DNA from: DATDCV01 sp036524155
GTDB taxonomy: Bacteria > Verrucomicrobiota > Verrucomicrobiia > Limisphaerales > UBA8199
Length of the DNA: 7,447 nucleotides
Assembly (NCBI GenBank): GCA_036524155.1
Contig: DATDCV010000371.1
Coordinates: forward strand, 1 to 7,447
Reading direction: 5' to 3'
The first letter of the stretch is position 1. Each line of letters opens with the position of its first letter. Below, piece by piece: positions 1-5,336 of the stretch. The position numbers and the translations under genes are program-made. The notes beneath the pieces were generated by a model. That model ran no database searches, was not told the DNA's origin, and worked only from the letters and a program-made list of their open reading frames with translations.

Positions 1-988
1 CGCGCGGTTCGGCCGCTTGCAGGCCGCGGCACAATCCCTGGAGGATCGCCCGCTTCTGAGCCAACCCGGCCAGCTCGAAATCGCGAAGAATGAAGCGAAC
101 CACCGCTTTGTCGGCGCGGCCATCGAAATGGACCGGGTGGATGAAACCTTCCCGCTTTTCCGTGGTTTCAGGCGAGCAATGTTCGCGGGGCAACATGGTC
201 AGGAGCTTGCCCGCCAGGTGCAGCGCGTTGATCATGCCTTTTGCTTTGGCTTCCCCCGGATGCGTCGAGACCCCGGTGATCGTGACCGTGGCCTGGTCGG
301 CCGAGAACGTTTCCCAACATATTTCGCCCGGCGAATGGCCGTCCAGGGTGTAAGCGACATCCGCCGCTAGTTCCGCAAGATTCAGCTTGTCCACGCCCCG
401 CCCGATCTCCTCGTCCGGGGTAAAGCAAAGACGGATTTTCCCATGCGCAATGGAAGAATCGTGGAGGAGGTGATCGGCGAACGTCATGATGGCGGCCACC
501 CCGGCCTTGTCATCCGCCCCGAGCAGAGTCGAGCCGCTGGCCGTGACGATATCCTTGCCTTTGGCGCGCACCAATTCCGGGGCAACCGAACTGTCCAAAA
601 CGAGCCGCGGGTCACCTGGAAGCCGGATCGCGCCGCCGTCATAGTTGCGGTGCACGATGGGTTTGACATCCTTGCCCGAGAAATCCGGCGCGGTGTCTAC
701 ATGAGCCAGGAATGCAACGGTGGGAATGCGTCGCTTTCGCGAAGTGGCGGGGATGGTGGCCAGCACATAGCCATGATGTGTCAGTTGCACCTCGGCGGCG
801 CCCATTGCCTCCAATTCGGTCTTGAGCAGGTTCTGGAGTGTCAACTGCCCGGGCGTGCTCGGGCACGATTGCGAGAACTCGTTGCTCTGTGTATCTAACT
901 GGACATACCGCAAAAACCGGTTGAGCAGGGCGGAGGAGCTGGCGTGAGCTGAGTCCGGGTGTCGTGTCGCTTTGGCGTGCGCGTTCAT
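1..988 (-). CDS. pepT: Peptidase T (tripeptide aminopeptidase), M20 family, C-terminus beyond window
   Basis: Cytoplasmic zinc metallopeptidase that removes the N-terminal residue from tripeptides. The frame is open from an ATG at 988 to base 1, giving 329 residues; the family is about 410 long, so roughly the last fifth is missing. Visible signatures are L-D-T-Q-S near 31-35, H-V-D-T-A-P-D at 96-102 (H96 zinc ligand, D98), L-L-G-A-D-D-K-A-G at 155-163 (bridging D159), P-D-E-E-I-G-R-G at 191-198 (E193 general base, E194 ligand) and T-L-D-G-H at 214-218 (D216 ligand). The last zinc histidine would lie outside the window. The T-A-P-D after H-V-D and the D-E-E-I-G-R-G motif favour PepT over other M20 peptidases. 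The start adds about 18 residues of polar, probably disordered sequence before the usual N-terminus. No good Shine-Dalgarno precedes it, so the true start could be internal. The family call is firm; the exact start is moderate. Confidence 0.93.
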   Translation of the reverse strand, partial: MNAHAKATRHPDSAHASSSALLNRFLRYVQLDTQSNEFSQSCPSTPGQLTLQNLLKTELEAMGAAEVQLTHHGYVLATIPATSRKRRIPTVAFLAHVDTAPDFSGKDVKPIVHRNYDGGAIRLPGDPRLVLDSSVAPELVRAKGKDIVTASGSTLLGADDKAGVAAIMTFADHLLHDSSIAHGKIRLCFTPDEEIGRGVDKLNLAELAADVAYTLDGHSPGEICWETFSADQATVTITGVSTHPGEAKAKGMINALHLAGKLLTMLPREHCSPETTEKREGFIHPVHFDGRADKAVVRFILRDFELAGLAQKRAILQGLCRGLQAAEPR

Positions 989-1107
989 ATTACTGGAGCG
1001 GAGGCGTGAACGGATTCTTGCATTCAAGCCCGGCCAACGAAACCGCAAATCGGCGAAAAATCAATGAAGAACACTGGACGACCCCGCAAAGGATAAGGCA
1101 ATGGTAG
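989..1107. other. Divergent intergenic gap between pepT and the omega-amidase gene
   Basis: This 119 bp gap must hold the promoters of both flanking genes, which point away from each other. I could not pick convincing -35/-10 pairs on either strand. An 11-codon frame at 1064-1096 and another short ATG frame at 1101-1136 exist on the plus strand. Both look like chance: they have no recognisable product. The purine-rich stretch 1089-1098 (AAGGATAAGG) is the only plausible ribosome binding site and sits 9 bases before the GTG at 1108. Confidence 0.5.
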
Positions 1108-1938
1108 GTGGTGACGATCATCGGCCTCCAATTTGATATTGCTTGGGAAAACAAGGCTGCGAATTACGCGACGGTCCGGCGATTGCTTGCCCACGCCGGG
1201 CCGGAGCCGGACTCGCTGGTCATACTGCCCGAAATGTTCGCCACCGGATTCAGCATGAACGCCTCGCTCATCGCGGAGGATTATGGCGGTCCGACGGAAC
1301 AGTTTCTGGCGGGTATCGCCCGCGAATTCCGCGTCACAATCATCGCCGGTGCGGCCATGCGCGCGCACGACCGCCGGGTGCGGAACAAGGCCGTGGTCTT
1401 TGGCCCCGACGGCAAACTGATTGCCTTTTATTCCAAAATGCGGCCATTCACACCGGGGGGCGAGGCTGAGCATTATACCGCCGGGGAAAAGGTGGTTGTG
1501 TTTAGCTGGGCCGGCATCAACGTTTCGCCTTTCATCTGCTACGACCTGCGTTTCCCGGAACTGTTCCGAGAGGCAGCCGCCCGGCATCGCCCGGAGTTGT
1601 TCGTGGTGATCGCCAACTTCCCCGCCAAGCGCCTCGAGCATTGGGAGGTTCTCCTCCAGGCCCGGGCCGTCGAGAACCAGGCGTTTGTGGTCGGCGTCAA
1701 CCGGACGGGAACAGACCCGTTTTGTGAATACCCGGGTCGGTCGATGATTGTTGGCCCGACTGGCGAAATCCTCACTGCCGCAGGGGATGGAGAGGAAATC
1801 TTCAAGCAGCGCCTGGATCTCGAGGGTTTGTGGAAATACCGGGAAGGGCTGCCTTTCCTGAACGACCTGAGGGCATCTTATACCGCTGTGGCGTCCGGCG
1901 GTCATACTCAACATCATCGCAAGATTGACCTGGCTTGA
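1108..1938 (+). CDS. Omega-amidase-type carbon-nitrogen hydrolase (YafV/MtnU/NIT2 group)
   Basis: Complete 276-residue nitrilase-superfamily enzyme. The Glu-Lys-Cys triad is visible: E42 in L-P-E-M-F-A-T-G-F-S-M, K110 in Y-S-K-M-R, and C144 in F-I-C-Y-D-L-R-F-P-E-L-F-R. The second glutamate region G-E-A-E-H-Y (118-123) and the stretch E-H-W-E-V-L-L-Q-A-R-A-V-E-N-Q (177-191) are typical of bacterial YafV-like omega-amidases. Known members hydrolyse 2-oxoglutaramate or 2-oxosuccinamate to the keto acid and ammonia, which pulls glutamine-dependent transamination forward, for example in methionine salvage. It is probably cytosolic; no signal peptide is seen. An in-frame TAG at 1105-1107 immediately precedes the GTG at 1108, so the start is 1108 or the adjacent GTG at 1111. 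The C-terminus has about 15 residues beyond the conserved core. No methionine-salvage genes are nearby, so the substrate is inferred from family only. Another aliphatic amidase activity is possible. Confidence 0.9.
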   Translation: MVTIIGLQFDIAWENKAANYATVRRLLAHAGPEPDSLVILPEMFATGFSMNASLIAEDYGGPTEQFLAGIAREFRVTIIAGAAMRAHDRRVRNKAVVFGPDGKLIAFYSKMRPFTPGGEAEHYTAGEKVVVFSWAGINVSPFICYDLRFPELFREAAARHRPELFVVIANFPAKRLEHWEVLLQARAVENQAFVVGVNRTGTDPFCEYPGRSMIVGPTGEILTAAGDGEEIFKQRLDLEGLWKYREGLPFLNDLRASYTAVASGGHTQHHRKIDLA

Positions 1939-1949
1939 CGTGCGGCGGC

Positions 1950-1969
1950 TTGGCCAGACTGCGGGCCAA
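1950..1969. terminator. Possible bidirectional hairpin between convergent genes
   Basis: A perfect 6-bp inverted repeat (TTGGCC at 1950-1955, GGCCAA at 1964-1969) with an 8-base loop lies 11 bases after the omega-amidase stop codon. It faces the end of the convergent transporter gene at 2038. The position suits a terminator, but no T-tract follows on either strand. It may be a weak or factor-assisted terminator, or chance. Confidence 0.25.
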
Positions 1970-2037
1970 CCTGTTCAGAATCGATACGTGCTGCTTTGGC
2001 GGACGCGCTGACGGTCGATCGGCGCCGGGAGGCGAAC

Positions 2038-2961
2038 CTACCTGCCAACCGTCACCAAAGCGACTACGGCGCCGACGGCGATCAGGCCGCCGATGAACGA
2101 ACGCAGTGTGGGGCGTTCGCCTTCGATAGCGTAGGCCAGGGGGATGGCGACAATCGGTGTCGTGGCGATGATGGCCAGGACGATGCCGGTCGGAGTGGTT
2201 TTGAGCGCGGCCTGCATACAGCAGACCCCGAGTGTTTGGCCGAATAAGCTGTTTAACACCACCCAGAACCACACGCTTTTCCATTTTTTGATCGAGGCCT
2301 CGACGACCAATTGATGCGGCGCGCGCCTCTGTACCCGGAAGACTTGCCGCTTAACCACCAGGAGGACCAGGCCGGCGAGGATCAGTCCGCCGGCCACCCG
2401 TTGAAAACCGGCCGTGCCCGCGTCGGGCGATTCGCCGCAGCTCTCGGCGAGCGCATAGGCTTTGCGGCTCAAAACGGCTCCCACCGCGGTGCCGAGGGCG
2501 GCGAGGCTGCAGGAGAAGATGCCAATGACCAATTGCCTCCGCGGGCGCCCGACATGTTCACCGGGGGCAAGCGCCACGCCGACGCCTGCCAGGATCACGA
2601 CTCCGCAGAGAACCTGGAAGGCTGACAGGGTCGTTCCGAGCCATAGCCACTCGACCAGCGCACCACAGGGCGGCGCCAGGCATTCGATCAGCAGGAGCGA
2701 GAGCCGGGGACCCAGGCGCGGCAAGCCCTGGAAGAAGGCGACGTCCCCCACGCCGATGCCCGCGACGCCGCTGGCCAGGAACAGCGGCAGAGCTGCTCCT
2801 GAAAGCCCTAGTCCCCAGGTGTACGCCCAGATTGCCAGCAAGGCGGTGGCCACTGTTACCCGCCAGAAATTCGCCTCCGTGCCACCAATAAGCCGCGCCG
2901 AGCGATGGCCACAAATGACCGACAGCGAAAACAAAACGGTGGTAAGTAACGCGGCGAACAC
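2038..2961 (-). CDS. EamA/DMT-superfamily transporter, 10 membrane helices
   Basis: Complete 307-residue inner-membrane protein. About ten hydrophobic segments can be placed near residues 1-16, 32-50, 55-78, 86-105, 113-132, 143-163, 184-204, 228-247, 258-278 and 285-304. Two tandem EamA halves are visible: each ends with a helix pair of the same type, G-P-R-L-S-L-L-L-I-E…W-L-W-L-G-T at 84-110 and T-P-T-G-I-V-L-A-I-I-A-T-T-P…I-E-G-E-R-P at 256-284. A basic loop follows the seventh helix (K204 to K228 region). Characterised relatives export amino acids, purines or other small metabolites; the substrate here cannot be read from sequence. The start is GTG at 2961 with no clear Shine-Dalgarno. 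It was chosen because the first helix begins directly after it and the frame upstream lacks another convincing start. It converges on the omega-amidase gene and diverges from the peptidase gene, so it is probably transcribed alone. Confidence 0.9.
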   Translation of the reverse strand: MFAALLTTVLFSLSVICGHRSARLIGGTEANFWRVTVATALLAIWAYTWGLGLSGAALPLFLASGVAGIGVGDVAFFQGLPRLGPRLSLLLIECLAPPCGALVEWLWLGTTLSAFQVLCGVVILAGVGVALAPGEHVGRPRRQLVIGIFSCSLAALGTAVGAVLSRKAYALAESCGESPDAGTAGFQRVAGGLILAGLVLLVVKRQVFRVQRRAPHQLVVEASIKKWKSVWFWVVLNSLFGQTLGVCCMQAALKTTPTGIVLAIIATTPIVAIPLAYAIEGERPTLRSFIGGLIAVGAVVALVTVGR

Positions 2962-3239
2962 TGCCGCGAGACTATCTGAAACCGAGTCATTCCGCCAGAC
3001 TCGCGCTTGTCGCCAAAGAGCGACGCTCTCGCTGTCAGGTTCATGGCAAGGGGGAGACTACCGCGGGCGCCGTGCTGTCTTCTCCCTCTCCGCCTCTGGA
3101 GGAGAGGGGTAGGGGAGAGGAGGCCCTGCAACGATCAACAGCGAGGTTCTTGAGCTAGACGCCCTTACTGGCAGCTTGATGGAGGGCCTGACTTTAAACT
3201 TTGGTGTTTGGTCCCGGCCCCGTAGACTGGCGCGCGTTT
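2962..3239. other. Divergent intergenic region between transporter and S46 peptidase
   Basis: A 278 bp gap that should contain promoters for both divergent genes. Apart from the palindrome at 3084-3108, the only notable part is the relatively AT-rich stretch 3191-3203 (ACTTTAAACTTTG), which could be part of a -10 region for the peptidase operon. I found no matching -35 at normal spacing. GGAGGG at 3181-3186 is a possible ribosome site for a TTG at 3201, but at about 14-15 bases it is too far away to be convincing. Confidence 0.4.
3084..3123. repeat. REP-like palindrome with adjoining polypurine tract
   Basis: CCCTCTCC at 3084-3091 pairs with GGAGAGGG at 3101-3108 as a perfect 8-bp stem. The loop is 9 bases and can add two inner C-G pairs. 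The GGAGAGG core recurs at 3114-3120 as a direct repeat. Bases 3098-3123 are purines on the plus strand except for one T at 3110. C/T-rich over G/A-rich palindromes between genes are a common look for dispersed REP-type repeats. With one copy visible, I cannot show it is repeated in the genome. It is more than 100 bases from either start, so an operator role is unlikely. Confidence 0.5.
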
Positions 3240-5336
3240 ATGCGAAGCTCTCGATTCCGCCTGGCCTCGTATTCGGGCCTCTTGTTCTTCCACGTGTCGC
3301 TCCTGGCAGCGACACTTCAAGCGGACGAGGGCATGTGGCTCTACAACCACCCTCCGCGGGAACTGATCCGGCAGCGCTACGGCTTTGATCTCGACCCGGC
3401 ATGGCTCGAACATTTGCAGAAAGCCTCGGTTCGCTTTGGTAACGGCGGTTCGGCTGAGTTCGTGTCCGAGGAAGGATTAGTGCTGTCCAACCACCATGTC
3501 GGTTCGGGCGCGCTGCAGCGACTCAGCACGGCTGAGCTGAATTACGTGCGCGACGGGTTTTACGCGCGGACGCGCGCCGAAGAGAAGCCTTGCCCGGGCA
3601 TCGAGCTGAAGGTGCTGATGGAGATCGAGGATGTCACCGAAAGGGTGAACGCCGCGGTGGGGGCTGGTGCGCCGGATGACGCCGCCTTCAAGGCCCGCCG
3701 TGCGGCGATTGCCGCGATTGAAAAGGAGTCGCTCGACAAAACGGGCCTGCACAGCGAGGTGGTCACACTCTACCAGGGCGCTCTCTACCACCTCTACCGG
3801 TTCAAGAAATATACTGACGTCCGGCTGGTGTTCGCCCCGGAGGAACAAATCGCGTTTTACGGTGGCGACCCGGATAATTTCGAATATCCGCGCTACGACC
3901 TCGATATTTGCCTCTTCCGCGCTTACGAAAACGGGAAGCCGGCGAAAGTTCAGCACTACCTGCGCTGGAGCAAGGCCGGCGCGCCTGATAACGAGCTGGT
4001 ATTCGTCTCAGGGAACCCGGGGCGGACGGATCGGCTGCGCACGGTAGCCGAACTGGAGTTCCTGCGTGACATCGAATATCCCCGCACCCTTCAAAGGCTG
4101 AACCGGTTGGAGGTGCTGCTGGGAGCCTTTGGCGCCCGCAGCGCCGAGAATGCGCGTCGTGCCCGGGGCGATCTGTTCGGAGTGAGGAACAGCCGCAAAG
4201 TCAGAACTGGCGCGCTGGCCGGGCTGCTGGACCCCAAACTCATGGGGCCGAAGCAGACCGCCGAAGCCCAGTTCAAGGCCGCCATCCATGACCGGAGCGG
4301 CCTCAGTGACGCGGAGGCGGCATGGGATCGAATTGCCGAGGCGCAGAAGATCATCGCGCAGAACTCTCTGCGCTACGACATGCTGGAGCGCGGTTACGGC
4401 TTCGCCTCGCCTCTTTTCACCTACGCCCGGCAGTTGTGGCGTGTGGCGGAGGAGCAGTCCAAGCCAAACGGGGAGCGCCTGGAGGAGTTCCGGGAGTCTG
4501 CCCGTTCGTCCTTCGAGAACGCGCTCTTCGCTGAGCAGCCGATTTATAACGACCTGGAAACGCTCAAGCTGACCGATTCCCTGACTTGGCTGGCGGAAGA
4601 GTTGGGCTACGACGACATCCTGGTGCAACACGTTCTTGCCGGGAGATCGCCTCGCGACCGCGCCGGTGACCTTGTCCGCAATACAAGGCTCGGCTCCGCC
4701 AAGGTGCGCCGCGAACTGTATCGCGGGGGCCGTCCCGCGCTGGAAGAGGCGAAGGACCCGATGCTGGAGCTGGCCGCCACGGTGGACCCCGCCGCGCGCG
4801 CAGTGCGCAAACTGCTGGAGCCCCAGCGGGAAGCGATTCGCCAGGCTCATGCCCGGATCGGCAAGGCGAGGTTTGCCCTTTACGGGCGCAACGATTACCC
4901 CGATGCCACGTCATCCCTGCGCCTCGCCTTTGGCCTGGTCAAAGGCTATGCAGAAAACGGGCAGAAGATTCCTTTCGAAACCACGTTTGCCGGTCTGTAC
5001 GAGCGCGCTGCGGCTCAGAACTACCGTCCGCCCTTTGACCTGCCGCAAAGCTGGATCGCGAGGAAGCGGAAACTCAAGCTGGACACGCCGTTCAACTTTG
5101 TCTGCACGGCAGACATTATCGGCGGAAACTCGGGCAGCCCCGTCGTCAACCGCAAAGGTGAGCTGGTCGGGGTGATCTTCGACGGTAACATTCAGTCGCT
5201 GACGGCGGACTTTGCGTATTCGGACGAGCAATGCCGTGCGTTGGCCGTGCATTCGAGCGGGATCATTGAGGCCTTGTCGAAGATCTACCGCGCGCGCGAG
5301 CTCGTAGCGGAATTAACGAAAGGAGAATCGCGGTGA
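3240..5336 (+). CDS. Secreted S46-family dipeptidyl-peptidase (DPP7/DPP11-like)
   Basis: A 698-residue exported serine peptidase expected to release dipeptides from peptide N-termini in the periplasm. Starting at ATG 3240 gives a clean signal peptide: basic residues at 2-7, a hydrophobic core at 13-25, and a cut after L-Q-A at 28. A TTG at 3201 in the same frame would add 13 residues before the signal and is less likely. The mature N-terminus D-E-G-M-W is the S46 hallmark. The chymotrypsin-like triad maps to H86 in S-N-H-H-V-G, D222 in P-R-Y-D-L-D-I, and S631 in G-G-N-S-G-S-P-V. N213 and D648 match residues known in S46 enzymes to hold the substrate N-terminus; F214 replaces the usual Trp. 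G649, 18 residues after the serine, matches the DPP7 state rather than the Arg that gives DPP11 its Asp/Glu preference. Residues 270-620 are largely helical, as in the family's lid domain. Length is normal (about 700). The stop overlaps the next gene's start. Confidence 0.95.
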   Translation: MRSSRFRLASYSGLLFFHVSLLAATLQADEGMWLYNHPPRELIRQRYGFDLDPAWLEHLQKASVRFGNGGSAEFVSEEGLVLSNHHVGSGALQRLSTAELNYVRDGFYARTRAEEKPCPGIELKVLMEIEDVTERVNAAVGAGAPDDAAFKARRAAIAAIEKESLDKTGLHSEVVTLYQGALYHLYRFKKYTDVRLVFAPEEQIAFYGGDPDNFEYPRYDLDICLFRAYENGKPAKVQHYLRWSKAGAPDNELVFVSGNPGRTDRLRTVAELEFLRDIEYPRTLQRLNRLEVLLGAFGARSAENARRARGDLFGVRNSRKVRTGALAGLLDPKLMGPKQTAEAQFKAAIHDRSGLSDAEAAWDRIAEAQKIIAQNSLRYDMLERGYGFASPLFTYARQLWRVAEEQSKPNGERLEEFRESARSSFENALFAEQPIYNDLETLKLTDSLTWLAEELGYDDILVQHVLAGRSPRDRAGDLVRNTRLGSAKVRRELYRGGRPALEEAKDPMLELAATVDPAARAVRKLLEPQREAIRQAHARIGKARFALYGRNDYPDATSSLRLAFGLVKGYAENGQKIPFETTFAGLYERAAAQNYRPPFDLPQSWIARKRKLKLDTPFNFVCTADIIGGNSGSPVVNRKGELVGVIFDGNIQSLTADFAYSDEQCRALAVHSSGIIEALSKIYRARELVAELTKGESR
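5321..5325 (+). promoter_or_regulatory. Ribosome binding site for the propeller gene
   Basis: AGGAG, within AAAGGAG, ends 7 bases before the GTG at 5333. It lies inside the last codons of the peptidase gene. It fixes the start of the downstream gene and, with the GTGA overlap at 5333-5336, indicates translational coupling. It is the only strong Shine-Dalgarno in the window. Confidence 0.8.

Noticed and set aside
443..898. 151-codon open frame on the plus strand
   Set aside because: It is opposite pepT, whose zinc-ligand motifs lie in this same stretch; the plus-strand product is unrecognisable.
1064..1136. Two tiny ATG frames upstream of and overlapping the omega-amidase start as leader peptides
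   Set aside because: Both are about 11 codons, have no attenuator hairpins or codon runs, and can easily arise by chance.
1024..1917. 297-codon open frame on the minus strand
   Set aside because: It lies antisense to the omega-amidase gene, which has its full catalytic triad and family motifs. The antisense product is Arg/Gly/His-rich without recognisable domain order.
2462..3112. 216-codon plus-strand frame running from the transporter gene into the gap
   Set aside because: It is antisense to the ten-helix transporter for most of its length. Its product is low-complexity, with many Arg, Ala, Ser and Thr, and shows no domain.
3098..3123. G-quadruplex in the polypurine tract
   Set aside because: Only two GGGG runs are present; the other runs are GG, so a stable quadruplex is not well supported.
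3201..3239. TTG at 3201 as the start of the S46 peptidase
   Set aside because: It would put 13 residues, including an acidic one, before a clean signal peptide. The nearest GGAGG is too far upstream, so ATG 3240 is preferred.
4008..4850. 280-codon open frame on the minus strand
   Set aside because: It is antisense to the middle of the S46 peptidase. Long antisense frames are expected in GC-rich genes, and no family motif is seen.
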